A stretch of 64,000 nt of DNA from Garcia nutans (GCA_947685225.1 CANTUV010000024.1:55828001-55892000), one strand, 5' to 3'. Shown: positions 46,979-58,593, numbered from the stretch's first letter. Numbers and translations: made by a program. Notes: generated from the letters alone by a model not told the origin.

Positions 46979-48405
46979 ATGCAACAAACTTTCCTTAGCT
47001 TGAATATTGCTTCTTAATTTTACTTTCTTTAATATTAAATTGGAACAATCTTGTTTTTTCAAATTTAAAGTTGCTTGAATAAATTACTTTCATCAAAATT
47101 TTGTTGCTCTTTGTTCATTTTGATGCTCAACCAATGAGGAATCTATCTTAATAATTCATGAATTAATATATTTATGCATCATGACTCGAATGACTTTACT
47201 AGGTGAGGGAATTACTCTATAACATTGAGTTGTGTATGCTTACTTAGAGAGGGCTCCTGCATAATTATCTTTGTCTAGGTCCTAGTCAGTCTTAGAACAT
47301 GTTTTGACAAACTTTCGAGGTGAAATGGAACTCTACTTATTTAAGAGAGAGATGATCTAGGCATTGTTTGGTTAGCTAACAACTAGTATCCACCCTATTA
47401 AATATTAATCCTTAGTTGTCCCTTTGAGCCTTCATAAAATTTTAACTTTCTTTTCATTGGCATATAACCCCCAACAACCTGCCCTGAGCTGTTGTGATAC
47501 TTTTGGCAAGTCTTATGATCACTAAGATGAAGAGGCAAGAAGATCAAAGAAAACAATTATTAGTCAAGATCATGAAGATAGTTGAAGTTCTCAAGACCAT
47601 AAGAGTAGTTAATGTTTTCAAGACCACAAGGGTAGTTGATGTTCTCAAGGCCATAAGGGTAGTTGAAGTTTTCCTGATATCTCCAATATATCAAGATAAC
47701 ATCAGAATAGCAAATGATTTATCCCTATTAAAGGAGATTTGTCACCCCACTCATCCACTCTTGGAAGCCCAAGTTAGTACAAACAAGACAACTCTTTTAG
47801 AGCTAGAACCAAAAAAAAGAGAAGAAAACAAAACAAAAAAGACAAAAGAAAAGAAAAGAAAAAGAGAAAAAAAAAGAAAAGAAAAAGAAAAGAAAACCCA
47901 AAATGGTTCAAAAAGCCAATTGAGTTCTCTTTTACCTAAGACAACAAAAGGCTTCTATTTGGTTTATAAGGACGTTTTGGCTTGAATTGGTCCAACCCAA
48001 CCAAAGATTCGATCAAAATTAGAGAAAAAGGAGGAAGACTATCCAGCTCTTGAAAGTTCTATACTTGATAGTCCTACAAGAAAGAAGGACAAAATGATAA
48101 AGAAAAGAAAGAAAAGGGAGAAGAGGAAAAGAAACAAATTTGGGTAACAAACTTTTTGGAAGGACAAAGACTGTCCTAATCAATATCCAGATTAATGCCA
48201 GGAAGACAGAAAGAATTTAGAGTCTAGCAAGATTGCTTCTAAGCTGCCTAAAATTCAAACAAGAAATTTATAGTGTGAGGGTTTGTCCATTATGTCACAT
48301 CAGCTCCTATCTCAAAATGGCCTTCATTTAACCCATGTCCCTCATAGACCCCATTTCAAGCTTATCAAAGACCTATTGATCTCTCTTGGTTGGTAGAGTC
48401 TATTA
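46979..48405 (+). other. Post-gag region of element B
   Basis: No pol motif is found. It contains about three and a half 27-bp units at 47581-47676 (translated as VEVLKTIRV-like nonapeptides), a long purine tract (47800-47900) and further A/G-rich sequence to about 48140. An open frame of 163 codons across it is probably repeat-driven. Copia-2 is inserted at its right end. Confidence 0.7.
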
Positions 48406-48410
48406 GTGGA

Positions 48411-49821
48411 TGTTAGACAAATGATCTCAATTTTGATCCTTAACAACTCAAATTGAATGATCCATTTAACATGTGTTTGAAGAATCTTGTTGCAGGCTTA
48501 GGTTGCTCCAAATAAAGCAGAACAGAACACTTATAGCGGTCACACAAGACCAGAATACGACCGCACCATTCAATTAAAGGATGAAACCTTATCGCAGTAG
48601 GTTTCGCGGTCAGAAACCCGACCTCAGTCGCGACCGCACTTAAAGAAGAGCGACCGTCCCAAGTTATGGACGATCGCTACACAAGGAACTCAAATCATTC
48701 TAATCACATAAGGTTCACGGTGACAAGAACGGCGAAGGATACGACATCGCTTATCACTTTAGCAACCGTCCGTTGATATTCGCGACCGCTCTGCCAATTC
48801 AGGAGAAACTTGCTTAATGAGACAGTAGTGTTCACATCCTCAGGTGTGTCCAGAAGTTCGACGCGAGTATCTCAACTAGACCGTGAGATGTCACCTAAGG
48901 CGACCGCAAAATTCATATTTAGGCGGACATCATTTTTGCCCAGTCAAAGAATGCCACATGTGATTACCGTTATAAACCCACTTCAACATTCAAAAAGGGC
49001 GACCACACCTCTGTTATGCGCGACCATCCCGACAACCACAGCATGGGCAAGATTCCTGCTGCAGAGCACTCAAATTCGACCGTTAAAGCATATTTTAAAT
49101 TCAACGACAGTACCTTGTCCAAGGACGACCGCATATGACAATAGTGCAACCATCCTTATATGAAGGACGACCGTGAAATTCTTCGAACAGTTTACTGAAG
49201 AAGGTCTAAACTGCCAAGACTTTATTCTCACTATCAATACCGGCTAGTAAGACCACATTGGCTATAAATACATTGCTTCTATAAGAAAAAGAAAGAATGA
49301 GAAGTGAGACAAAAGAATTGCATAGCCAAGCAACAAACTTTCTTTTACTTAAACTTACATTTGAATTGTAATGAATGTTAGGTGTAAGCATTGAAAACAC
49401 CATTGTATAAGTTTGAGTGTGAGCTTGGAAAACACTTGGGTTGTGAGAGTAAGCCTTGTAAAACTCTTGTTTAGGTTGAGAGAGTGAGCCTTAAAAACTC
49501 CTTTAAAGGTTCTTGAATGTAAGCCTTAGCAAAACACTTGTCAAGTTAGGTGTGAACTTGTGAAAACACCAAAGTTGGAAGTGAGCTTGTAAAAACTTCA
49601 AAGATTAGTTGAACCTTAACAAGTTGTTAAGGAAGTGGATGTAGGATTGAAGTAAATCCGAACCACTATAAATCTTGTGTGTTCTTTCTTTCTTTCATTA
49701 CTCAACCATTTCTCTATTCTGCATTTCTTGTTTGTTGAGTTTTTTAAATTGTCATTATTTCTTGAGGAAACCAATTCACCCCCCCCCCCCCCCCGGTCTT
49801 GGTTGCCATCTTGGGACAACA
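48411..49821 (+). repeat. 5' LTR of Copia-2
   Basis: This 1411-bp LTR runs from TGTTAGACAAATG to GGGACAACA. A TATA box (TATAAATA) lies at about 49262-49270. From about 48535 to 49175 it carries some fifteen dispersed CGACCG-type words in both orientations. A run of 16 C (49779-49794) lies near its 3' end; the other LTR has 11. Confidence 0.96.
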
Positions 49822-49838
49822 ATTGGTGCCAGAGCCTG
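49822..49838 (+). other. Copia-2 primer-binding site
   Basis: TTGGTGCCAGAGCCTG follows the LTR. It is a variant of the initiator tRNA-Met match (TGGTATCAGAGC) with two changes in the centre. Confidence 0.85.
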
Positions 49839-49874
49839 AAATTTCTTAAACTTAATTGTGAAATTTGATCCACT

Positions 49875-51734
49875 ATGGCAACTTCTTCTTCATCAAACTC
49901 TCATGGAAATCTTAACACTATTCTTAGACCCTACTTTGATGGAACTGATTATTCATACTGGAAACACAAAATGTATTTGTTTCTAGACAGTGAAGGGATT
50001 GAACTATGGGATTTCATGGAAAGTGAGTGGAAACCTCCCACTTATGAAGCTGACGGTATTCAAGTTCCACTTCCCAAAGCACAATGGTCAACTAGCAATG
50101 TCAAAGATCGATTCAAGAACAATAGAGCCGCTTCCATCTTGATGAATTCCATTTCAAAAGAAGAAGGTGGAAGAGTTCAACATTTAACTTGTGCACATTG
50201 CATTTGGAAAACACTCGAAAACTACCATGAATGTATGACTCAAGTGAGATTCACCAAGAAACAAATGCATGTCCATGAGTATGAGCTATTCAAGATGAAA
50301 TCAAATGAAAATGTCACCGACATGACCAATCGCTTGCTTGCTATTGTCAATGAACTAAAGAAGTATGGCAAGGTATATGATCAAGGTTATGTGAACAGTA
50401 AAATCTTGAGAGCCCTAAGAGCTAGAAAAAACTTTGAATCAAAAGTATCATCCATAGAAGAAGCTCATGATCTCAGCACATTAAGAACCGACGAACTAGT
50501 TGGAAAACTACTCACATTTGAGCTACACAGTGAGAAAGAAGAAGATCAAGGTGAAAAAGAAAAGAGAAAACCAATTGCACTCAAAGCAATCAAAGAAGTT
50601 GAAAGCTCAAGCAATGAAGGTACTGATGATGAAGATGAAATGGCAATGTTCTCAAAAAGAATCAATGAATGGAAAAGGAAGAAAAGATTACAAGCAAATA
50701 AAGGTACACTTCCTAAATTCTCCTTCAAAGATAAAGAAAAGAAAAATGAGGTAAAGTGCTATGAATGTGGAAAAACTGGTCACATTAAATCGGATTGCTT
50801 CAAGCTAAAGAACAAAAGGAAATGGGATAAAGAAAAGAAAAAGTCTCTCAAAGCCACATGGGATGACTCTTCTTCAAGTGAAGAAGAAGAAGAAGAAGGA
50901 ATTGCAAACCTGTGTCTCATGGCTATTGAAGATGACTCCAATGAGGTAAGTACTCAATCCTTTGTTCTAGTAGCACATAATGATATAAATGATCTAGACG
51001 ATAGTGATTTGATTGAGCACATGAACTTTAAAATAGAAAAATATTTTTCCAAAATGATGTTCTATAAAGAGAAAAACTCTAAGTTAGAAAAGGATTTTAT
51101 ATGCTTAAAGAACTCTACCTTAGAATTGAAAACCTCAAATGAACACTTGATGAATACGATATGAGAGTTAAATAAAAACTCACATGACTTAGAAAAAGTT
51201 ATTAAAGAAAATGAAACATTGAAGCATGAACTAAAAGAACTAAAAGAATCAATTTCCAGATTTCATAAAGGAAAGGAAGCATTAAACACATTAATTAATA
51301 ACCAAAGATCACCTTCCTTAAAATATGGATTAGGATTCAATGGCTCAACCAACATTGCACCAAGCAAACCAACATTTGTAAAAGCATCTACAATTGAAAT
51401 TTTTGATGTTCATATCAAAGATGCTTGCACCAAGTCTAAAAGTACCAAAAGAACTTCTTATGGTTCACTAGGAAATAAAGCCAAAAATAAGTATGCATTT
51501 TTGTACACTAAACTTGCACAAAAGAAATCACATACTTATAGTTGTATGCATAATACTTTGAATACAAAAAGAAAAATGCAGAAGTATAGAATACCATGGC
51601 AATGCACATATTGCATGAAATTCAGACACAAAATTTTTTCTTATCATATAAGAAAGGCTCATCTCAAGTTAAAAGGCACTTTTACTACTAACCATCATGG
51701 ACCCAACTTCATGTGGGTACCTAAAAGAAGATGA
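49875..51734 (+). pseudogene. Copia-2 gag, interrupted by one in-frame stop
   Basis: The frame starts MATSSSSNSHGNLNTILRPY. The UBN2-type gag core (YFDGTDYSYWKHKM, then MLA/NELKKYGK-type segments) is followed by the zinc knuckle CYECGKTGHIKSDC at residues 295-308 and an acidic stretch WDDSSSSEEEEEEGIANLC characteristic of Sirevirus gags. TGA at 51162-51164 interrupts it after residue 429. The same frame continues from 51165 as a coiled-coil-like Lys/Glu-rich segment to 51734 (VPKRR), where a frameshift leads into the protease. The product would form the particle. Confidence 0.92.
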
Positions 51735-53425
51735 TCACTATTGCCTTGCAGGTATGCCTAAAATCTACTATCAACGAAAGCACATGGCTTGTGGATAGTG
51801 AATGCTCAAGGCATATGACTGGGAATGCAAACCTCTTTACAAGTATTACCTACAAACATGGAGGTAATGTAACTTTTGGAAACAATGCTAAAGGTAAAAT
51901 TCTTGGTGTTGGCTCCATTGGTTCTATTGGTAAGGATTTAATAGAAGATGTATGGCTTGTTGATGGGTTGAAACATAACTTGCTAAGTGTTAGTCAACTT
52001 TGTGATAAAGCATACTTTGTCAATTTTGATTCCAAAGAATGCAAGATCACGAATTCAAATGATATTATCATATTTAAGGGTACTAGAACAAACAACACTT
52101 ATAATATCAACATACATTCAAATCATGCATTTAAATGTCTAATGTCCACTAATAATGATGCATGGTTATGGCATAGAAGACTAGGACATGCTGGTATGGA
52201 TCAATTAAAATATATCTGTAATGAAAACTTAGTTGATGGCCTACCTAAGATAAAATATGATAAAGATAGGATTTGTGAACCTTGTCAACATGGTAAGCAA
52301 CATAAAATCTCATTTAAATCAAAGAATGTTATAAGCACCTCTAGACCTTTAGAGCTCATTCATTTGGATTTGTTTGGACCAAATAGAGTTACAAGCTTAG
52401 GAGGCAAATTATATGCATTTGTTCTTGTTGATGATTACTCCAGATTCACATGGGTTAATTTATTAGCTCAAAAGAATGAAGCCTTTAATTACTTCAAAAC
52501 GTTTGCAAAAAGAGTTCAAAATGAAAAAGGATATGTGATCACATCTATTAGAAGTGATCATGGCAAAGAATTTGAGAATGAAAATTTTGAAGGTTTTTGT
52601 AATGAACTTGGCATTTCACATAATTTTTCTACTCCTAGAACTCCACAGCAAAATGGTGTAGTTGAAAGGAAAAATATAACTTTAATTGAAATGGCTAGGA
52701 CAATGCTCAATGAATATGATTTACTATCTTATTTTTGGGCGAAAGCCGTTAATACAGCTTGTTACATTACAAATCGTGTTTACAAAAGGCATTTAACTAA
52801 TAAAACTTCTTATGAGCTATGGAATGGAAGAATTCCCAGAATTGGATATTTTAGAGTATTCGGATGCAAATGCTTCATATTGAATACCAAGGATGATCTT
52901 GGAAAATTATCATCCAAATCAGATGAAGGCATATTCCTAGGATATTCATCATATAGCAAAGAATATAGAGTATTTAACATGAAAACTCTAGTTATAGAAG
53001 AAACAATGCATGTTGTATTTGATGAATCATCTAAACTTGATCAAAAGAAAGGTAGTACTTTCAATGACCCTGCAGGTACTCTTGAACCTCTTGAAACTAT
53101 TGATGCTCCAAAGATAAATCAGTATGAACTTGAAGAAAAGACTCAAGATCTACCTAAGGATTGGCAATACAAGAAAGACCATCCTAAGGAACTCATCATT
53201 GGAGAAACATCTAAGGGAGTAATTACTAGGTCTAAAATTAATCATATAGATGTTAATTTTGATTTTGTTTCTCAAATTGAGCCAAAGACTGTTGAGGAGG
53301 CTTTAAATGATGAAAATTGGATAACTGCAATGCAAGATGAACTTAATCAATTTGAAAGAAATAATGTTTGCAACTTACTCCTGACCTACAGATCACTCTA
53401 TAATAGGATGCAAATGGGTCTATAG
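51731..53425 (+). pseudogene. Copia-2 protease-integrase
   Basis: The frame begins with the protease region, WLVDSECSRHMTG at residues 19-31. The catalytic D22-S23 is followed by Glu instead of Gly. Then come the GAG-pre-integrase HHCC motif (LWHRRLGHAG... CEPCQHGKQH) and the integrase core with D213, D276 and E312 in D(35)E spacing. It ends near 53425 after a frameshift at about 53380, in the linker before RT. It is part of one former polyprotein with the neighbours on both sides. Confidence 0.93.
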
Positions 53426-54812
53426 GAATAAGCTTGATGAAAATGGTCACATTGTTAGGAATAAAGCAAGATTGGTAGCCAAAGGCTATAATCAAGAAGA
53501 AGGTATTGACTATGATGAAACTTTTGCCCCTGTAGCCAGATTAGAAGCTATTAGAATATTACTTGCTTTTGCATGTCACATGAACTTTAAACTCTTTCAA
53601 ATGGATGTTAAAAGTGCATTTCTAAATGGACTTATAAGCAAAGAAGTTTATGTAGAACAACCTCCTGATTTTGAAAACTACAAATTTCCTGATCATGTTT
53701 TCAAACTTACCAAAGCTTTATATGGATTGAAACAAGCACCAAGAGCTTGGTATGATAAACTTAGTGCATATTTACTTGAAAATGGTTTTTCAAAAGGAAA
53801 AGTAGACACAACTCTCTTTGTTAAAAAGGAAAAGCATAACATTTTAATTGTACAAGTTTATGTGGATGACATAATATTTGGAGCTACTAATGAAGCCTTG
53901 TGCAAAGAATTTGCTTCTTGTATGACTAGGGAATTTGAAATGAGCATGATGGGTGAACTCAAGTTCTTCCTTGGACTGCAAGTCAAGCAATGTGAAGATG
54001 GGATCTTCATCAACCAATCCAAATATACAAAAGAACTCATCAAGAAGTTTGGAATGGATGGCTGCAAAACTAGCAAAACTCCTATGAGCACATCCTTGAA
54101 ATTAGGTAAAGATGAAAATGGTAAAGCAGTAGATGAGAAGAAATATCGAGGTATTATCGGATCACTACTTTACTTAACCGCTTCTAGACCTGATATAATG
54201 TATAGTGTATGTCTTTGTGCTAGATTTCAAACTTGTCCTAAAGAATCACACTTGAATCCTACTAAGAGAATTTTGAAATATTTAAGTGGTACAATGCATT
54301 TAGGACTTTGGTATCCTAAAAACACATCATTTCATATCATAGGCTTTTCAGATGCAGTTTATGCTGGTAGTATCTTAGATAGGAAGAGCACTACAAGAGC
54401 ATGTCACTTTCTTGGTAATTGTCTAGTTTCTTGGCATAGTAAGAAACAAGCATCGGTTGCTTTATCCACAACGGAATCCGAATATGTTGCAGCATGTTTT
54501 TGTTGCACACAAGTATTATGGATTAAGCAACAATTGCTAGACTATGGAAAAGTATTTAACCATATCTCCATTAAATGTGACAACACTAGTGCTATCAATT
54601 TGTCTAAAAATCCTATCCAACACTCTAGATCCAAACATATAGATATTAGACATTATTTCTTGAGAGAAAATGTACAAAATCAGAATATAATCCTAGAATT
54701 TATAAATACACAAAATCAACTTGCTGATATCTTTACAAAACCCTTGAATGAAGATAGACTTAACTTCATTAAACTTAATTTAGGAATGATTGATGGAATC
54801 ACTCTGAATTAA
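53380..54812 (+). pseudogene. Copia-2 reverse transcriptase-RNase H
   Basis: The homologous frame starts near 53380 (SIIGCKWVYRNKLDENGH) although its first ATG is at 53472. RT has KARLVAKGYNQ, the DYDETFAPVAR motif, LYGLKQAPRAWYDKL and the catalytic YVDD (residues 130-133 from 53472). RNase H has GFSDAVYAGS (the first Asp retained), LSTTESEYVAA and the C-terminal QLADIFTKPL. The frame is open to its natural stop, so only its link to integrase is broken. Confidence 0.94.
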
Positions 54813-55377
54813 TAAAAAATTGCCTATCAATGAATTTTCTATGTGCATAAACTTTTTGCCTAAACATTAGAAAAATCTTCAATCTTTCCTTGACTCTTTC
54901 ATTTCTGAGTCAGTCGCGTTCGCTCCAATGTCCTTAGCGATCGCTATCTTGTCTGCCAGATTCATTGAAATAAAAATCTCTGTGTGCGGTCGAGATAATT
55001 TGTGCGCGGACGCAATAATTTGAACAGTTTTGACCGTTATAGACAATTTCTTCACCCACGAGCGCACTAATCTTTCTAATGGTCGCTAGACCACATTTCG
55101 CGATAGCACCCTTTTAAATCTGCGACCGCACTCTATACACTCTGCTCAAAATTTTGTAACCGTTGGCTGTATGACAAGTCGCAACTCTTAACTTTCAACA
55201 GTCATAAACGGCTATTTTCTTAATTTCTTCTATTTAAGAGTATGATATATCAGTTTCTTGGATATTTTGCTTCTTACAACATACAAACTTCCCTCTAAAT
55301 CTCGAAAATCCTCTCAAAATCATTTCCTTCTCAAAACACCCTCTGTTTTCCAGTTTTCTTCCTGTTCTTCAATCTTG
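54813..55377 (+). promoter_or_regulatory. Spacer upstream of the Copia-2 extra ORF with CGACCG-type motifs
   Basis: Between the RT stop and the extra ORF, about nine words of the LTR motif occur, for example GTCGCG, GCGATCGC, GCGGTCGAG and TGCGACCGCAC (about 54910-55190). The TATGATATATC stretch at about 55240 could serve as a TATA region. Sharing motifs with the LTR suggests separate transcriptional control of the extra ORF; this is inference. Confidence 0.5.
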
Positions 55378-56775
55378 ATGGCTCCCAAAAAGAAGATAAC
55401 CGCCAAAGTAAAAGGAAAAGGAAAGAGATCTTCAGGAATCACAATAAGAGAACCAATAGATGATCCTCCATCTCCTCCACAGTCTAGAAGAGGTGAGAAA
55501 ATTCACAAACCTCACCACCAAACCTCTGAGGAAGATGTGAGATATGCCATGCCGAAGAGAAAGAAAGTTGAGGGAACCAAATCTCCTTTTGGTGGGATAC
55601 TCTCTGCCCTGAATATCAAGGACAAGATTGAAAGATTACTGGATGTCCTTGGATGGAGAAAATTTGTATTTCCTGAGGAGGTAGGTTATTCCAGTTTAAG
55701 CAAGGAATTCCTTATGTCTTTTCAAATTGAGAAGAGTGCTAACTCTGCACTGGGATGGTATGGGGTTAGATTTAAGCTATTTGATCAATTCCAAGCCTTA
55801 ACCCTAAAAGACTTTGGCAAAGTTTGGGACTTTCCTGCTAATGGTATAACCTCCTACAATGATCTAACCTTTTCCAACCAAACACTCTCTGCCTTTTGGC
55901 AAGAAATTTCTGTGGAAACATCTTTTGAAAAAGAATCAAAAGCCAGACACATCAAATCCCTCACCCATTGGATGCTTCATAGGATTATCACCTACACCAT
56001 CCATCAAAGAGCTGATGGGAATGAAAAGGTAACAAAAAGAGACCTCATATTTTTATATGCTTTCACCCACAACATCCAAATGAACACAACCAAGTTCTTG
56101 ATTGACACCCTATATCATCATGCAGTTACAAGAACTGGAACTTTCTTCTTATCCTCACAAATAACTCAAATAGCTAGGCACCTGAACCTACTAAATGATC
56201 TCAACTTAGCTACATTGAGAAACCCTTTCAATCTTGCCTCTAGTGACATAACTATTAACTATCTAGAACATGCTGGATGTGTAAGGAAGATTGAAGGTAC
56301 ATATGTGTATTATTTTGGCAAAAAAGGAGTTGTGGATAGACAAAAGAAAAGGCCAAGATACACAATTGAGGAAGAGGGAGACTCTCTGGAAGTTGTTGTT
56401 GAATTACCTCCAAAAGCTGCTTCATCAAAAGCTACTCAAGAAACTACCTCATCCTCTACACAACTCATCCTCAATACTATCAAATCTCTCTCTAGGAAAC
56501 TCTCTAAATTCAAGAAAAGTGTCTCCAAGAGATTCCATCACTTGAACAAGAGAATTGATCTTATATCTCACATGCATCATGATCTCTATGATATGCAAGG
56601 CAAACTAGACTTGCCTCAATGCAATCTTGAAGATTGGGATATAAGTGATCATACACAAAGTTTTCCTGAAGAAGAAAAGTCTATTAGTACTAGCTCTACC
56701 TCTTTTGCTCCTCTTGATAAAGGAAAAGCTCCTTTAGTAGAAGAAGAGATAGATGAGGATGATGATTCTGAATAG
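55378..56775 (+). CDS. Copia-2 post-pol ORF: putative plant transposon/ORF1-like protein
   Basis: The intact 465-residue ORF starts from MAPKKKITAKVKGKGKRSSG at 55378; an in-frame ATG at 55258 also exists, but the basic MAPKK start parallels the start of the related ORF in element D. Features in order: a Lys/Arg-rich N terminus resembling a nuclear localisation signal; a globular domain with LDVLGWRKFVFPEEVGYSSL, RFKLFDQFQALTLKDFGKVW, HWMLHRIITYTIHQ and DLIFLYAFTHNIQM; a Ser/Thr-rich linker; a predicted helical segment around KSLSRKLSKFKKSVSKRFHH; and an acidic C terminus ending EEEIDEDDDSE. It resembles the PF20167/Athila ORF-1 type family by eye. No transmembrane segment is obvious, which argues against an envelope role. 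It is the only long intact ORF in Copia-2, and its function is unknown. Confidence 0.85.
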   Translation: MAPKKKITAKVKGKGKRSSGITIREPIDDPPSPPQSRRGEKIHKPHHQTSEEDVRYAMPKRKKVEGTKSPFGGILSALNIKDKIERLLDVLGWRKFVFPEEVGYSSLSKEFLMSFQIEKSANSALGWYGVRFKLFDQFQALTLKDFGKVWDFPANGITSYNDLTFSNQTLSAFWQEISVETSFEKESKARHIKSLTHWMLHRIITYTIHQRADGNEKVTKRDLIFLYAFTHNIQMNTTKFLIDTLYHHAVTRTGTFFLSSQITQIARHLNLLNDLNLATLRNPFNLASSDITINYLEHAGCVRKIEGTYVYYFGKKGVVDRQKKRPRYTIEEEGDSLEVVVELPPKAASSKATQETTSSSTQLILNTIKSLSRKLSKFKKSVSKRFHHLNKRIDLISHMHHDLYDMQGKLDLPQCNLEDWDISDHTQSFPEEEKSISTSSTSFAPLDKGKAPLVEEEIDEDDDSE

Positions 56776-57196
56776 TTTACATTTTTATTTTGTGTTATGT
56801 CTTGATATGTTGCTTTATCCTACATTTGTTGCTTGATATGTTTACTATATATTTGTACTTTCCTCTATCTTTTAATAAACAAGATGTTTAGTAGCTTAGC
56901 TTCTTACTTTCTGTTATGCATTTTGCCTATGACAATGGGGGAGAAATAGTAAACAACTTGGAATGATTGTTTAACTAATGCAAGATAATTACTTAAACAT
57001 GATTCATGCATATGTTATGCAAGATAATCAAATAATATCAATGCACCAAGATAGATATACTTAACCATGATTCATGCATATGTTAAGGGGGAGCATTAAA
57101 ACAAATTCATTAACATTCAACACATGAGAATTCATTAGACTTGTTATATTTTTATTATCATTCCATTTGAATTGTCAAAGTCAAAATGGGGGAGAT
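56776..57196 (+). other. Copia-2 3' untranslated region with repeated polypurine tracts
   Basis: Three G-rich purine tracts occur: AATGGGGGAGA at about 56934-56944, TTAAGGGGGAGC at about 57083-57093, and TCAAAATGGGGGAGAT at 57181-57196 next to the 3' LTR. The word ATGATTCATGCATATGTTA is also repeated between them. Several polypurine tracts upstream of the 3' LTR are a described trait of Sireviruses. Confidence 0.85.
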
Positions 57197-58588
57197 TGTT
57201 AGATAAATGATCTCAATTTTGATCCTTGACAACTCAAATTGAATGATCCATTTAACATGTGTTTGAAGAATCTTGTTGCAGGCTTAGGTTGCTCCAAATA
57301 AAGCTGAACAGAACACTTATAGTGGTCGCACAAGACCTGAATACGACCGCACCATTCAATTAAAGGATGAAACCTTATCACAGTAGGTTTCGAGGTCAGA
57401 AACCCGACCTCAGTTGCGATAGCACTTAAAGAAGAGCGATCGTCCCAAGTTACCGCTACACAAGGAACTCAAATCATTCTAATCACAGTAAGGTTCGCGG
57501 TGACAAGAACGGCGAAGGATACGGCCTTGCTTATCACTTTAGCGACCGCCCATTGATATTCCCGACCGCTCTGCCAATTCAGGAGAAACTTGCTTAATGA
57601 GACAGTAGTGTTCGCGTCCTCAGGTGCTTCCAGAAGTTCGACGCGAGTATCTCAACTCGACCGCGAGATGTCACCTAGGGCGACCACGAAATTCATATTT
57701 AGGCGGACATCATTTTTGCCCAGTCAAAGAATGCCACGTGTGATGACCGTTATAAACCCACTTCAACATTCAAAAAGGGCGACCGCACCTCTGTTATGCG
57801 AGACCGTCCCGACAACCATAGCATGGGCAAGATTCCTACTGCAGAGCACTCAAATTCGACCGTTGAAGCATATTTTAAATTCAGCGACCGTACCTTGTCC
57901 AAGGACGACCGCATATGACAATAGCACGACCATCCTTATATGAAGGACGACCGCGAAATTCTTCGGACAGTTTACTGAAGAAGGTCTAAACTGCCAAGAC
58001 TTTATTCTCACTATCAATACCGGCTAGTAAGACCACATTGGCTATAAATACATTGCTTCTATAAGAAAAAGAAAGAATGAGAAGTGAGACAAAAGAATTG
58101 CATAGCCAAGCAACAAACTTTCTTTTACTTACATTTGAATTGTAATGAATGGTAGGTGTAAGCATTGAAAACACCATTGTATAAGTTTGAGTGTGAGCTT
58201 GGAAAACACTTGGGTTGTGAGAGTAAGACTTGTAAAACTCTTGTTTAGGTTGTGAGAGTGAGCCTTAAAAACTCCTTTAAAGGTTCTTGAGTGTAAGCCT
58301 TAGCAAAACACTTGTCAAGTTAGGTGTGAACTTGTGAAAACACCAAAGTTGGAAGTGAGCTTGTAAAAACTTCAAAGATTAGTTGAACCTTAACAAGTTG
58401 TTAAGGAAGAGGATGTAGGATTGAAGTAAATCCGAACCACTATAAATCTTGTGTGTTCTTTCTTTCTTTCATTACTCAACCATTTCTCTATTCCGCATTT
58501 CTTGTTTGTTGAGTTTTTTAAATTGTCATTATTTCTTGAGGAAACCAATTCACCCCCCCCCCCTCTTGGTTGCCATCTTGGGACAACA
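57197..58588 (+). repeat. 3' LTR of Copia-2
   Basis: This 1392-bp LTR runs from TGTTAGATAAATG to GGGACAACA. A TATA box (TATAAATA) lies at about 58042-58050. It differs from the 5' LTR by many C/T and G/A changes at CG sites and by small indels, including the C run (11 versus 16). Confidence 0.96.
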
Positions 58589-58593
58589 GTGGA

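Larger units (their letters stand above)
48411..58588 (+). mobile_element. Copia-2: Sirevirus-like Ty1/copia element with an extra ORF
   Basis: This 10178-bp element has LTRs at 48411-49821 and 57197-58588 and TSD GTGGA (48406-48410 and 58589-58593). The empty site is seen in A at 3635-3639. It encodes gag, protease-integrase, RT-RNase H and a post-pol ORF, then repeated polypurine-like tracts. The gag with its acidic WDDSSSSEEEEEE segment, the iterated polypurine tracts and the extra 3' ORF suggest the Sirevirus (SIRE/Maximus) lineage. LTR divergence is moderate: about a dozen differences in the first 260 bp, mostly transitions. One stop and two frameshifts break gag-pol, so the copy is no longer autonomous. 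Confidence 0.95.

Noticed and set aside
47494..47985. 163-codon frame after the B gag as a separate gene
   Set aside because: It is driven by a 27-bp repeat and a purine tract; the A counterpart is shorter and diverges after the repeats.
48810..49163. 117-codon frame present in both Copia-2 LTRs
   Set aside because: It is duplicated only because the LTR is duplicated; it overlaps the CGACCG-rich U3 region, has no recognisable domain and changes are not biased to synonymous sites by eye.
55258..55377. Upstream ATG as the start of the Copia-2 extra ORF
   Set aside because: The added 40 residues are low-complexity; the ATG at 55378 gives the basic MAPKK start that parallels the D homologue.
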